This document shows positions 51,303 through 60,477 of a stretch of 64,000 bases of DNA, piece by piece (the first letter of the stretch is position 1; every line of letters begins with the position of its first letter). Under the pieces are notes generated by a model. It made no database searches, was not told the origin of the DNA, and worked only from the letters and a program-made list of their open reading frames with translations. A program made the position numbers and the translations under genes. The stretch is from Mycolicibacterium sp. 018/SC-01/001 (GTDB lineage: Bacteria > Actinomycetota > Actinomycetes > Mycobacteriales > Mycobacteriaceae). The DNA is taken from NCBI RefSeq assembly GCF_007096635.1, contig NZ_VKAA01000008.1, positions 1 to 64,000 on the forward strand, given 5' to 3'.

Positions 51303-51959
51303 ATGTCCGTCGATTCGACGTCGCTGCTGCGGCTGGAGAAGACCAGCCTGCGCGAGCAGGCGCTCAGCGCGCTGCGGCGGGCGATCACGACCGGACAGCT
51401 GCGCCCCGGCACCCACCTGGTGGAGACCGAACTCTCCGAAGCGCTGCAGATCAGCCGCGGCACCCTGAGGGAGGCGATGCGCCAGCTGCAGCAGGAGGGA
51501 CTGATCTCGGCGGGTGCGCGAGGCCGGCTGTCGGTTCGACACCTGGATGCCAAGGAGATCAGCGACATCTTCGACGTCCGCGCAGCGCTGGAGTCGCTGG
51601 CCGCCACCCTGCTGGCCGCTCGCGACGATCGAACCGACTCCGCGGCGGCATTGCGGCGGGCTGTCGACGACATGGATCGCTGGTCGGCGTCGAACCTCGA
51701 GGACCGCATCGAAGCCGACCTGCGCTTTCACCGGACGATGTGCACGCTGACAGGGAACGAAACACTGCTGCACTCCTGGTCGTCGCTGGAAGGCAGTATC
51801 CGTATGTCGATCATGTACGCCGGCGTCGACCGCGCTCTGAAGAACATGGACGTCAAGCGGCACCTGGAGATCGTCGACGCCATTGCGGCCGGCGACTGTG
51901 CCGCGGCCGCCACCACGGTGCGTCAGCACATGGCCACCGCCGCCGCGAATCTGATCTGA
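51303..51959 (+). CDS. GntR-family regulator with FCD ligand domain
   Basis: A 218-residue FadR-subfamily GntR protein. The winged helix is at about 12-80 (TELSEALQISRGTLREAMRQL) and the all-helical FCD domain follows. Asp139, His143, His187 and His209 form the metal site found in many FCD regulators that bind carboxylate or sugar-acid effectors. That hints at a sugar acid as inducer. The ATG at 51303 has GGGAG six bases upstream; the ATG at 51279 lies inside the operator. It closes the MFS-transketolase operon. Confidence 0.9.
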   Translation: MSVDSTSLLRLEKTSLREQALSALRRAITTGQLRPGTHLVETELSEALQISRGTLREAMRQLQQEGLISAGARGRLSVRHLDAKEISDIFDVRAALESLAATLLAARDDRTDSAAALRRAVDDMDRWSASNLEDRIEADLRFHRTMCTLTGNETLLHSWSSLEGSIRMSIMYAGVDRALKNMDVKRHLEIVDAIAAGDCAAAATTVRQHMATAAANLI

Positions 51960-51967
51960 TCCGGGCC

Positions 51968-51989
51968 GACGAGCGCGTCAAGGCTCGTC
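51968..51989 (+). terminator. Hairpin after the GntR gene
   Basis: GACGAGC and GCTCGTC are perfect 7-bp arms around an eight-base loop, starting nine bases after the GntR stop. There is no U-run, as is common for mycobacterial hairpins, so termination here is only likely. Confidence 0.4.
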
Positions 51990-52111
51990 AGCGAACCCCA
52001 CCGTTTCCGCTCGCCGACCCCCACGCGGCGGCGTGACCTGGAACACATGGCCTTGCCACCTCGCGGCCATCTCCGTTCGGCAACCCCGGAACAACGCGTA
52101 CAGCGGAAAGC

Positions 52112-52152
52112 CGTAAAAGAGTGCCGCGGGGGCGTCAAAAAGGCGTAAAGAA
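52112..52152. promoter_or_regulatory. Direct repeats in the kdp upstream region
   Basis: CGTAAAAGA (52112-52120) and CGTAAAGAA (52144-52152) repeat with a 32-bp period, about three helical turns, in an A-rich patch about 80-120 bp before the first kdp cistron. KdpE is the obvious candidate to bind here; this is inferred from position. The remainder of the 273-bp gap between GntR and kdp shows no gene. Confidence 0.35.
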
Positions 52153-52232
52153 CGTGGCGGCACCGGTTCTGAGCGGCAGAAGCTGTATCGGGCCTGTGAG
52201 ATTCGCGGGCCTGTCTGTGTGTGGGAGAACCC

Positions 52233-52316
52233 GTGTCCGTATTCATCTTCGTCGCGCTGACGGTGGCGGTCTTCGCCGTGCTCGGCCTGGTGCAGAAGCT
52301 GGTCGAGAGGCTGTGA
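52233..52316 (+). CDS. 27-residue membrane micro-protein preceding kdpF
   Basis: GTG at 52233, six bases after GGGAG, opens 27 codons: one hydrophobic helix ([20 protein letters not shown]) ending in a basic/acidic tail, QKLVERL. Its TGA overlaps the kdpF GTG (GTGA). The good ribosome site, translational coupling and clear single-helix design support a real gene. I do not know a named family, but it looks like an extra small subunit of the Kdp complex. Confidence 0.65.
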   Translation: MSVFIFVALTVAVFAVLGLVQKLVERL

Positions 52317-52402
52317 GCGCCGAGAACATCGTCGGCCTGGCGCTGGCGATCTTGACAGCGATCTTCCTGTTCGCCGCCCTGCTGTTCCCGGAGAGGTTCT
52401 AG
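52313..52402 (+). CDS. kdpF: KdpF, small subunit of the K+-transporting ATPase
   Basis: A 29-residue single-helix peptide, [20 protein letters not shown], ending in LLFPERF, the conserved KdpF C-terminus. KdpF stabilises the KdpABC complex in the membrane. It overlaps the preceding micro-ORF by four bases and kdpA by one (TAGTG). Confidence 0.88.
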   Translation: MSAENIVGLALAILTAIFLFAALLFPERF

Positions 52403-54072
52403 TGAGTAGCACCGCCGCGGGGATCCTCTTCCTCGTCTCGCTCATCGTCGCCCTGGCGGCCGTCCACGTGCCGCTGGGCGACTACATGTACCGCGTCTAC
52501 TCGTCGGAGAAGCACCTCGGCGGAGAACGCGTGCTCTACCGGCTGATCGGTGCCGACCCGAAGTCCGAGCAGACCTGGGGCGCCTATGCCCGCAGCGTGC
52601 TGGCCTTCTCTGCTGTCAGCATCCTTTTCCTGTTCATCCTGCAGCTGGCGCAAGGGAGGCTGCCTCTGCACCTCAACGATCCGGGCACCCCGATGACCCC
52701 GGCACTGGCCTGGAACACCGCGGTCAGCTTCGTCACCAACACGAACTGGCAGGCCTACTCCGGCGAATCGACGCAGGGCCACCTCGTGCAGATGGCCGGG
52801 CTCGCGGTGCAGAATTTCGTCTCCGCCGCTGTCGGCATGGCCGTCGCGATGGCGTTCGTGCGCGGCCTGGCCCGCCGCAACACCGGAGAACTCGGCAACT
52901 TCTGGGTCGACCTGGTGCGCGGCTGCCTGCGAATCCTGCTTCCGCTGTCGGTCGTGGCTGCGATCGTGTTGGTCGCCGGTGGCGCCATCCAGAATTTCGC
53001 GCTGCACGACCAGGTGGTCAACACCCTCGCCGGTGCGCAGCAGACGATCCCGGGCGGCCCGGTCGCCAGCCAGGAGGCGATCAAGGAACTCGGCACGAAC
53101 GGTGGCGGCTTCTACAACGCCAACTCGGCGCATCCGTTCGAGAACCCCACCACGTGGACCAACTGGGTCGAGATCTTCCTGCTGCTCGTGATCGCGTTCT
53201 CGCTGCCGCGCACGTTCGGCCGGATGGTCGGCAGCCGCAAGCAGGGTTACGCCATCGTCGCCGTCATGGGTGTCATCGCGACGATCAGCTGTAGCCTGAC
53301 GATGCTGTTCCAGGTGCAGGCCCACGGCACCGTGCCGACTGCGATCGGCGCGGCCGCCGAAGGCGTCGAACAGCGTTTCGGCGTCGCCGATTCCGCGATC
53401 TTCGCCGCATCGACGACCCTGACCTCGACCGGCGCGGTGAACTCGTTCCACGACTCCTACACCAGCTTGGGCGGCATGATGACGCTGTTCAACATGCAGC
53501 TCGGTGAAGTCGCGCCCGGTGGCGTCGGCTCGGGCCTCTACGGAATGCTGATCCTCGCCGTCATCACTGTGTTCGTCGCCGGCCTGATGGTCGGACGCAC
53601 CCCGGAGTATCTGGGCAAGAAGATCACACCGCGCGAAATCAAGCTCGCTGCAACGTACTTCCTGATCACGCCGCTGATCGTGCTGACGGGAACGGCTGCG
53701 GCGATGGCTCTGCCGGGCCAGCGCGCGGGAATGCTGAACACCGGCCCGCACGGGTTGTCGGAGGTCCTGTACGCCTTCACGTCCGCGGGCAACAACAACG
53801 GGTCCGCGTTCGCCGGCATCAGCGTCAACACCGAGTGGTACAACACCGCGTTGGGTCTGGCCATGGTCTTCGGCCGCTTCCTCCCCATCATCGTCGCCCT
53901 CGCACTGGCCGCATCCTTTGCCCGACAGGGCAAGACGCCGGAGTCCATCGGCACGCTGCCCACGCACCGGCCGCAGTTCGTCGGCATGGTCGTCGGCGTG
54001 ACGCTGATCCTGGTCGCACTCACCTTCCTGCCCGCGCTCGCGCTCGGGCCCCTCGCTGAAGGAATCCACTGA
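52402..54072 (+). CDS. kdpA: K+-transporting ATPase subunit A, potassium channel-like
   Basis: A 556-residue membrane subunit that selects and binds K+ in the KdpFABC uptake pump. The four selectivity-filter-like loops are visible: [38 protein letters not shown] and [12 protein letters not shown]. About ten helices are predicted. The start is a GTG touching the kdpF stop, and its stop overlaps kdpB (TGATG). Confidence 0.97.
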   Translation: MSSTAAGILFLVSLIVALAAVHVPLGDYMYRVYSSEKHLGGERVLYRLIGADPKSEQTWGAYARSVLAFSAVSILFLFILQLAQGRLPLHLNDPGTPMTPALAWNTAVSFVTNTNWQAYSGESTQGHLVQMAGLAVQNFVSAAVGMAVAMAFVRGLARRNTGELGNFWVDLVRGCLRILLPLSVVAAIVLVAGGAIQNFALHDQVVNTLAGAQQTIPGGPVASQEAIKELGTNGGGFYNANSAHPFENPTTWTNWVEIFLLLVIAFSLPRTFGRMVGSRKQGYAIVAVMGVIATISCSLTMLFQVQAHGTVPTAIGAAAEGVEQRFGVADSAIFAASTTLTSTGAVNSFHDSYTSLGGMMTLFNMQLGEVAPGGVGSGLYGMLILAVITVFVAGLMVGRTPEYLGKKITPREIKLAATYFLITPLIVLTGTAAAMALPGQRAGMLNTGPHGLSEVLYAFTSAGNNNGSAFAGISVNTEWYNTALGLAMVFGRFLPIIVALALAASFARQGKTPESIGTLPTHRPQFVGMVVGVTLILVALTFLPALALGPLAEGIH

Positions 54073-56228
54073 TGTCTGTCACCACCATCGACGCCGCCCA
54101 GAAGAAGCACACGGCGTCACCGAACCCCGGCAAAGCTCCCAGCGGTCTGCTCGATCCGAAGATGCTGTGGAAGTCGCTGCCCAATGCGCTGGCCAAGCTC
54201 GATCCCCGCACGCTGTGGCGCAACCCGGTCATGTTCATCGTCGAGCTCGGCGCGGTGTGGAGCACTGTGCTGGCGATCGCCGATCCCACCCTCTTCGGCT
54301 GGCTGATCGTCGTATGGCTCTGGCTCACGGTCGTTTTCGCAAATCTTGCCGAAGCGGTCGCCGAGGGACGCGGCAAGGCGCAGGCGGAATCCCTGCGTAA
54401 GACCAAGACATCCACGATGGCCCGCCGGCTCCTCGACTGGCAGCCCGGTGCCGCGCTGCGCGAAGAGGAGGTCGCCGCACCCCTGCTGCAGCAGGGCGAC
54501 GTCGTCGTGGTGGAAGCCGGTCAGGTGATCCCCGGCGACGGTGACGTGGTCGAAGGCATTGCGTCGGTGGACGAATCGGCCATCACGGGCGAGTCCGCAC
54601 CGGTCATCCGCGAATCCGGCGGCGATCGCTCCGCCGTCACCGGGGGTACCACGGTGCTCTCCGACCGCATCGTCGTCCGCATCACGCAGAAGCCGGGCGA
54701 GAGCTTCATCGACCGGATGATCGCGCTGGTCGAAGGTGCCAACCGGCAGAAGACGCCCAACGAGATCGCGCTGAACATCCTGCTCGCGTCCCTGACGATC
54801 ATCTTCGTGTTCGCCGTCGCGACGCTGCAGCCGCTCGCGATCTACTCGAAGGCCAACAACCCCGGTGTCCCGGACAGCCTGGCGCTGGGCGGCAACGGTG
54901 TGACCGGCATCGTGATGGTCTCGCTGCTCGTGTGTCTGATCCCCACCACGATCGGTGCGTTGCTGTCGGCGATCGGCATCGCCGGCATGGACCGGCTGGT
55001 GCAGCGCAACGTGCTGGCGATGTCCGGACGCGCCGTCGAGGCGGCCGGCGACGTGAACACGCTGCTGCTGGACAAGACCGGCACGATCACACTCGGCAAC
55101 CGGCAGGCGGCGGCGTTCGTGCCGGTCGACGGCATCACCGAGCACGAGCTCGCCGACGCGGCGCAGCTGTCCAGCCTGGCCGACGAGACACCGGAAGGCC
55201 GGTCGATCGTCGTGTTCGCCAAACAGCAGTACGGCCTGCGCGCCCGCACCCCGGGCGAGCTGGCGCAGGCGACCTGGATCGAATTCTCCGCCACCACAAG
55301 GATGTCCGGCGTCGACCTGAAGGACGGGACTGGCGACCACCAGCTCCGAAAGGGTGCGGCCAGCTCCGTCGCGGCGTGGGTCCGCGAGCAGGGCGCCGAC
55401 GTGCCGTCACAACTCGGCGACATCGTCGACGGCGTGTCCGCGGCGGGCGGCACCCCCCTGGTGGTGGGTGAGGTGCGCGACGGCACCCCGCGGGTCCTCG
55501 GCGTCATCCACCTCAAGGACGTCGTCAAGGAGGGCATGCGGGAGCGCTTCGACGAGATGCGCCGCATGGGTATCCGCACGGTGATGATCACCGGCGACAA
55601 CCCGTTGACCGCCAAAGCCATTGCCGACGAAGCGGGTGTCGACGACTTCCTCGCCGAGGCCACGCCCGAAGACAAGATGGCGCTGATCAAGAAGGAACAG
55701 GCCGGCGGCAAGCTGGTCGCGATGACCGGTGACGGCACCAACGATGCCCCCGCGCTCGCGCAGGCCGACGTCGGCGTCGCGATGAACAGCGGCACGTCGG
55801 CGGCCAAAGAGGCCGGCAACATGGTCGATCTCGATTCGGACCCGACGAAGCTGATCGAGATCGTCGAGATCGGCAAGCAACTGCTCATCACCCGCGGAGC
55901 GCTCACGACGTTCTCCATCGCCAACGACATCGCCAAGTACTTCGCGATCATCCCGGCGCTGTTCGTGGGTCTGTTCCCCGGGCTCGATCTGCTCAACATC
56001 ATGCGACTGCACAGCCCGCAGTCGGCGATCCTGTCCGCGGTCATCTTCAACGCGCTGGTGATCGTCGCGCTGATCCCACTGGCGTTGCGCGGTGTGCGCT
56101 ACACGCCGAGCAGTGCGTCGAAACTGTTGAGCCGCAACCTGTCCCTGTACGGACTCGGCGGCATCGTCGCTCCGTTCATCGGTATCAAGCTGATCGACCT
56201 GATCGTCCAACTCTTCCCAGGAATGTGA
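54072..56228 (+). CDS. kdpB: K+-transporting ATPase subunit B, P-type ATPase
   Basis: A 718-residue P-type ATPase catalytic subunit. The A-domain TGES is in ITGESAPV, the phosphorylated Asp334 is in DKTGTITLG, and the hinge is [24 protein letters not shown] hydrolysis here drives K+ taken in through KdpA. The N-terminal 30 residues are a polar extension. It overlaps kdpA by one base, and kdpC starts two bases after its stop. Confidence 0.97.
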   Translation: MSVTTIDAAQKKHTASPNPGKAPSGLLDPKMLWKSLPNALAKLDPRTLWRNPVMFIVELGAVWSTVLAIADPTLFGWLIVVWLWLTVVFANLAEAVAEGRGKAQAESLRKTKTSTMARRLLDWQPGAALREEEVAAPLLQQGDVVVVEAGQVIPGDGDVVEGIASVDESAITGESAPVIRESGGDRSAVTGGTTVLSDRIVVRITQKPGESFIDRMIALVEGANRQKTPNEIALNILLASLTIIFVFAVATLQPLAIYSKANNPGVPDSLALGGNGVTGIVMVSLLVCLIPTTIGALLSAIGIAGMDRLVQRNVLAMSGRAVEAAGDVNTLLLDKTGTITLGNRQAAAFVPVDGITEHELADAAQLSSLADETPEGRSIVVFAKQQYGLRARTPGELAQATWIEFSATTRMSGVDLKDGTGDHQLRKGAASSVAAWVREQGADVPSQLGDIVDGVSAAGGTPLVVGEVRDGTPRVLGVIHLKDVVKEGMRERFDEMRRMGIRTVMITGDNPLTAKAIADEAGVDDFLAEATPEDKMALIKKEQAGGKLVAMTGDGTNDAPALAQADVGVAMNSGTSAAKEAGNMVDLDSDPTKLIEIVEIGKQLLITRGALTTFSIANDIAKYFAIIPALFVGLFPGLDLLNIMRLHSPQSAILSAVIFNALVIVALIPLALRGVRYTPSSASKLLSRNLSLYGLGGIVAPFIGIKLIDLIVQLFPGM

Positions 56229-56229
56229 C

Positions 56230-57105
56230 ATGACCATCTCCAATCTCGTCCGGCAACACTGGGCGGCGCTGCGTGCACTGCTCGTCCTGACGGTCATCCT
56301 CGGGCTCGTCTACCCCGTGGTGATCTGGCTGATCGCCCAGATCCCCGGCCTGTCGAACAAGGCAGACGGATCGATCCTGACGGTCAACGGCCAGCAGGTC
56401 GGCAGCAGCCTCATCGGCCAGTCGTTCACCGACTCCGACGGGAACCCGCTGCCGCAGTACTTCCAGAGCCGGCCCTCAGCCGCCGGAGACGGCTACGACC
56501 CGATGGCGACCAGCGCCAGCAACCTCGGGCCGGAGAGCATCGTCGACACCCCCGACAAGCCGAGCCTGCTGACCACGGTGTGCGCCCGCAGCAAGGCGAT
56601 CGGTGACCTCGACGGGGTCGACGGCTCGCGCCCGTTCTGCACCAGCGGAGGCGTCGGCGCCGTGCTGTCGGTCTTCGGTCCGCGGGACCTGACCGGCAAC
56701 GTCGTCGACCCGACACGCGTGGTCAGCGTCAACGAGAAGTGCGGCAGCGTCGCGGCCCCGTTCCTCGACGCCTACGAGGGTGTGCGCGTCGAATGTGCGA
56801 AGCCCGGTGAGGACTATGCCGCGGGCCAGATCGTACCGATCCGCGGAGGCGCCCCCGCGGAACCCGCGGTGCCCGCCGACGCGGTGACCGCCAGCGGCAG
56901 CGGCCTCGATCCCCACATCTCGCCGGCCTACGCCGACCTGCAGATCGCCCGGATCGCGCGGGCACGAGGCGTGTCGGACGATCAGATCCGGACCCTCGTC
57001 GCCGAGTACACATCCGGGCGTACGCTCGGATTCTTCGGTGAGCCGCGGGTCAACGTGCTGGAATTGAATCTGGCCCTCGACGAGCAATATCCCGCCAGGA
57101 GCTGA
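56230..57105 (+). CDS. kdpC: K+-transporting ATPase subunit C, enlarged
   Basis: A 291-residue subunit with one N-terminal helix and an extracytoplasmic domain. Standard KdpC parts are present at both ends (GLVYPVVIWLIAQIPG; GSSLIGQSF; YFQSRPSAAGDGYDP; then LDPHISPAYADLQIARIARARG and LNVAL-type ending). Most KdpC proteins are near 190 residues; the extra roughly 100 lie in the middle (about 110-215) and carry four Cys (TVCARS, PFCTSG, EKCGSV, VECAKP), which could form two disulfides outside the cell. Confidence 0.94.
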   Translation: MTISNLVRQHWAALRALLVLTVILGLVYPVVIWLIAQIPGLSNKADGSILTVNGQQVGSSLIGQSFTDSDGNPLPQYFQSRPSAAGDGYDPMATSASNLGPESIVDTPDKPSLLTTVCARSKAIGDLDGVDGSRPFCTSGGVGAVLSVFGPRDLTGNVVDPTRVVSVNEKCGSVAAPFLDAYEGVRVECAKPGEDYAAGQIVPIRGGAPAEPAVPADAVTASGSGLDPHISPAYADLQIARIARARGVSDDQIRTLVAEYTSGRTLGFFGEPRVNVLELNLALDEQYPARS

Positions 57106-57112
57106 TGCCAGC

Positions 57113-59659
57113 GTGCCGGAGACGTCCACCCCGCCCGGCCACAAGCCGAAACGCGGGGAGCTGCGCATCTATCTGGGCGCGGCTCCCGGCGTGGGCAAGA
57201 CGTTCGCGATGCTCGGGGAGGCGCACCGGCGCCTCGAACGGGGCACCGATCTGGTGGCCGGCGTCGTCGAGACCCACGGCCGCAAGAGAACGGCCGAGCT
57301 GCTCGAGGGTATCGAGGTCATCCCGCCGCGCTACGTCGACTATCGCGGCGGCCGGTTCCCGGAACTCGACGTCCCGGCCATCCTCGAGCGCAGACCCCAG
57401 GTGGTGCTCGTCGACGAGATGGCGCACACCAACACTCCGGGCAGCAAGAACACCAAACGCTGGCAGGACATCGAGGAACTCCTCGATGCGGGTATCACCG
57501 TCGTCACCACGGTCAACGTCCAGCACCTGGAGAGCCTCAACGACGTCGTCACCCAGATCACCGGCATCGAACAGCAGGAGAAGGTGCCCGACGAGGTGGT
57601 GCGTGCCGCCGACCAGATCGAGCTCGTCGACATCACACCGGAAGCATTGCGACGCAGGCTTTCTCACGGCAACGTGTACGCCCCGGAGCGCATCGATGCC
57701 GCGCTGAGCAATTACTTCCGCCGCGGCAATCTCACCGCTCTGCGGGAACTCGCGCTGCTCTGGCTGGCCGATCAGGTCGACGCCGCGCTCGCGAAGTACC
57801 GCGAGGAGAACGACATCACCGCGACCTGGGAGGCGCGCGAGCGCGTCGTCGTCGCGGTCACCGGCGGCGCGGAGTCGGAGACACTGGTGCGCAGGGCATC
57901 TCGAATCGCGTCGAAGTCCAGCGCGGAGCTGATGGTCGTGCACGTGGTCCGAGGTGACGGCCTGTCCGGAGTCTCGGCCTCGCACATGGGGAAGGTGCGC
58001 GAACTCGTGACCAACCTCGGCGCGACGCTGCACACCGTGGTCGGCGATGACGTACCCGCGGCGCTGCTGGATTTCGCGCGGGAGATGAACGCCACCCAGC
58101 TGGTTCTCGGCACGTCTCGCCGCTCACGCTGGGCCCGCATCTTCGACGAGGGCATCGGCGCCACGGTGGTCCAGGACTCCGAGAAGATCGACGTCCACAT
58201 GGTGACCCACCCGGAGGCCTCCCGCGGCTTCCGCTGGTCGTCGCTGGCACCGCGCAACCGGTACGTCACGTCGTGGCTCGCCGCGCTGGTGGTGCCGTCG
58301 AGCATCTGCGCGCTGATCGTCGGCGTCCTGGACCCGTTCCTGCAAGTCGGCGGCGAGAGCGCGCTGTTCTTCATCGGGGTGCTCATCGTCGCGCTGCTCG
58401 GCGGCATCCTGCCGGCGGCGTTGTCGGCGGGACTCTCGGGCCTGCTGCTGAACTACTTCCTGGTCACGCCGCGCTACACCTTCACGATCGCCCAACCCGA
58501 CAGCGCGGTCACGGTCGTGGTCATGCTGCTGGTCGCCGTCGCCGTGGCCGCCCTGGTGGACAGCTCGGTCAACCGTCGGCGCGAGGCCCGGCGCGCCTCG
58601 CAGGAAGCCGAACTGCTCGCGCTGTTCGCCGGCTCCGTGCTGCGTGGCGCCGACCTGGATGCGCTGCTGGACAAGGTGCGTGAGACGTACTCGCAGCGCT
58701 CGGTCAGCCTGCTGCGCCGGCGCGACGGCGTCGACGAGATCGTCGGGTGTGTCGGCCCGGACCCGTGCGCCGACGTCGAACGCGCCGACACCGCCGTCGA
58801 AGTCGGTGACGACGAGTTCTGGTTGATGCTCACAGGCCCGACGCTGCAGGCCCGCGACCGGCGGGTGCTGACCGCGGTGGCCAAACAAGCGGCCGGCCTG
58901 GTCCGGCAGCGTGAACTGGCCGCGGAAGCCGGCGAGGCCGAATCCATCGCGCGTGCCGATGAACTGCGACGATCGCTGCTCTCGGCGGTCAGCCATGACC
59001 TGCGCACACCGCTGGCCGCCGCCAAGGCCGCGGTGTCGAGCCTGCGCAGCACCGACATCGAGTTCTCCGAGGACGACACGGCCGAATTGCTCGCCACGAT
59101 CGAGGAATCGACCGATCAGCTCACCGCACTCGTCGGGAACTTGCTCGACTCCTCCCGGCTGGCGGCCGGCGTGGTGCGCCCCCAGCTCAACCGGGTCTAT
59201 CTCGAGGAGACCGTGCAGCGCGCGCTCGTCGGCATCAGCCGGGGCGTGACCGGTTACGGCCGGGCCGAGCAGGTCGACCGCGTGAAAGTCGATGTGGGAC
59301 ATCAGGTCGCGCTCGCCGACGGCGGGTTGCTCGAACGCGTGCTCGCCAACCTGATCGACAACGCACTGCGCTACGCACCTGACGGACCGGTGCGGATCAC
59401 TGCCGGCCAGGTGGGCGACCGCGTGCTGATCGCCGTCGCCGACGAGGGACCCGGCATCGCACGCGGTAGTGAGGAACAGATCTTCGACGCGTTCCAGCGC
59501 CTGGGCGACCAGGACAACAGCATCGGTGTCGGTCTCGGCCTCTCGGTCGCGCGCGGGTTCGTCGAGGCGATGGGCGGATCGATCTCCGTCGGTGACACCC
59601 CCGGCGGGGGCCTGACAGTCGAGATCGACCTCGCCGCACCCCGGGAGGTGACACGGTGA
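57113..59659 (+). CDS. kdpD: KdpD sensor histidine kinase
   Basis: An 848-residue K+ sensor kinase. In order: the N-terminal KdpD domain with Walker A GAAPGVGKT (22-30) and LVDEMAHTN, a universal-stress-protein-like domain (LGTSRRSRW), four helices (about 385-490, DUF4118), a GAF-like linker, the HisKA domain with His628 in AVSHDLRTP, and the HATPase domain (NLIDNALRYAPDG; ADEGPGI; GLGLSVARG). It phosphorylates KdpE under K+ limitation. The GTG at 57113 is used; a nearby ATG at 57105 is out of frame. Confidence 0.96.
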   Translation: MPETSTPPGHKPKRGELRIYLGAAPGVGKTFAMLGEAHRRLERGTDLVAGVVETHGRKRTAELLEGIEVIPPRYVDYRGGRFPELDVPAILERRPQVVLVDEMAHTNTPGSKNTKRWQDIEELLDAGITVVTTVNVQHLESLNDVVTQITGIEQQEKVPDEVVRAADQIELVDITPEALRRRLSHGNVYAPERIDAALSNYFRRGNLTALRELALLWLADQVDAALAKYREENDITATWEARERVVVAVTGGAESETLVRRASRIASKSSAELMVVHVVRGDGLSGVSASHMGKVRELVTNLGATLHTVVGDDVPAALLDFAREMNATQLVLGTSRRSRWARIFDEGIGATVVQDSEKIDVHMVTHPEASRGFRWSSLAPRNRYVTSWLAALVVPSSICALIVGVLDPFLQVGGESALFFIGVLIVALLGGILPAALSAGLSGLLLNYFLVTPRYTFTIAQPDSAVTVVVMLLVAVAVAALVDSSVNRRREARRASQEAELLALFAGSVLRGADLDALLDKVRETYSQRSVSLLRRRDGVDEIVGCVGPDPCADVERADTAVEVGDDEFWLMLTGPTLQARDRRVLTAVAKQAAGLVRQRELAAEAGEAESIARADELRRSLLSAVSHDLRTPLAAAKAAVSSLRSTDIEFSEDDTAELLATIEESTDQLTALVGNLLDSSRLAAGVVRPQLNRVYLEETVQRALVGISRGVTGYGRAEQVDRVKVDVGHQVALADGGLLERVLANLIDNALRYAPDGPVRITAGQVGDRVLIAVADEGPGIARGSEEQIFDAFQRLGDQDNSIGVGLGLSVARGFVEAMGGSISVGDTPGGGLTVEIDLAAPREVTR

Positions 59660-60339
59660 CCCGTGTTCTCGTCGTCGACGACGAGCCGCAGATCCTGCGT
59701 GCCTTGCGAATCAATCTGTCGGTGCGCGGTTATGACGTCAAAACCGCGGCCAGTGGCGCCGAAGCGCTGCGCCTGACCGCGGACTTCCGGCCCGATGTCG
59801 TCGTGCTCGACCTCGGGTTGCCCGACATGAGCGGCATCGACGTGCTGGGCGGGTTGCGCGGCTGGTCGACCGCGCCCGTCCTGGTGCTGTCGGCGCGCAC
59901 CGACGCCGCGGACAAGGTGGCCGCGCTCGACGCCGGCGCCGACGACTACGTCACCAAACCCTTCGGTATGGACGAGTTCCTCGCGCGGCTGCGCGCGGCG
60001 GTGCGCCGATCCTCCACCGTCGGCGCCGAGAGCAGTGAGCCCGTGGTCGAGACCGCGTCGTTCACCGTCGACCTGGCCAAGAAGGAAGTCACGAAAAACG
60101 GTGCGCTCGTTCATCTCACCCCCACCGAGTGGGGCATCCTGGAGATCCTCGTGCGCAACAGCGGCAAGCTCGTGACGCGCGAGCAGCTACTGACCGAGGT
60201 GTGGGGGCCGACGTATGCGAAGTCGAGCCACTATCTGAGGGTGTACCTGGCACAGCTGCGCCGCAAACTCGAAGACGATCCGTCCCACCCGGTGCACCTG
60301 GTCACCGAGGCCGGGATGGGACATCGTTTTCGGCCCTGA
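59656..60339 (+). CDS. kdpE: KdpE response regulator
   Basis: A 227-residue OmpR/PhoB-family regulator. The receiver domain has the acidic pair VDDE, phospho-acceptor Asp52 in VLDLGLPD and Lys101 in YVTKPFG; the C-terminal winged helix includes LTPTEWGILEIL and SSHYLRVYLAQLRRKL. It activates kdpFABC when phosphorylated by KdpD. The GTG overlaps the kdpD stop (GTGA). Confidence 0.97.
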   Translation: MTRVLVVDDEPQILRALRINLSVRGYDVKTAASGAEALRLTADFRPDVVVLDLGLPDMSGIDVLGGLRGWSTAPVLVLSARTDAADKVAALDAGADDYVTKPFGMDEFLARLRAAVRRSSTVGAESSEPVVETASFTVDLAKKEVTKNGALVHLTPTEWGILEILVRNSGKLVTREQLLTEVWGPTYAKSSHYLRVYLAQLRRKLEDDPSHPVHLVTEAGMGHRFRP

Positions 60340-60415
60340 GGTTCAGGTGTCGGCACGTGAGGAGCACGACGGTCGGGGGAACCAGGATCACCAGCAGCGC
60401 AACCACATCGGTCAT
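60302..60415 (-). CDS. Possible 37-residue membrane micro-ORF antisense to the kdpE end
   Basis: ATG at 60415 reads 37 codons: a hydrophobic helix (DVVALLVILVPPTVVLL) then a polar basic tail ending in PSRPR. The 3' third overlaps the end of kdpE on the opposite strand. No strong ribosome site is visible. The single-helix design is KdpF-like in size but not in sequence. It may be chance. Confidence 0.25.
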   Translation of the reverse strand: MTDVVALLVILVPPTVVLLTCRHLNLRAENDVPSRPR

Positions 60416-60477
60416 GGGATCCACTGTTGCGCCCGATCCTCGAGCGGCGCCAGCGTCTTGACGGGATCCCTACGGCC

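Noticed and set aside
52399..54069. A 556-residue reverse ORF exactly antisense to kdpA
   Set aside because: Same length by chance of codon mirroring; kdpA has all four filter motifs and operon context, while the antisense product is Arg/Asp/His-rich without domains.
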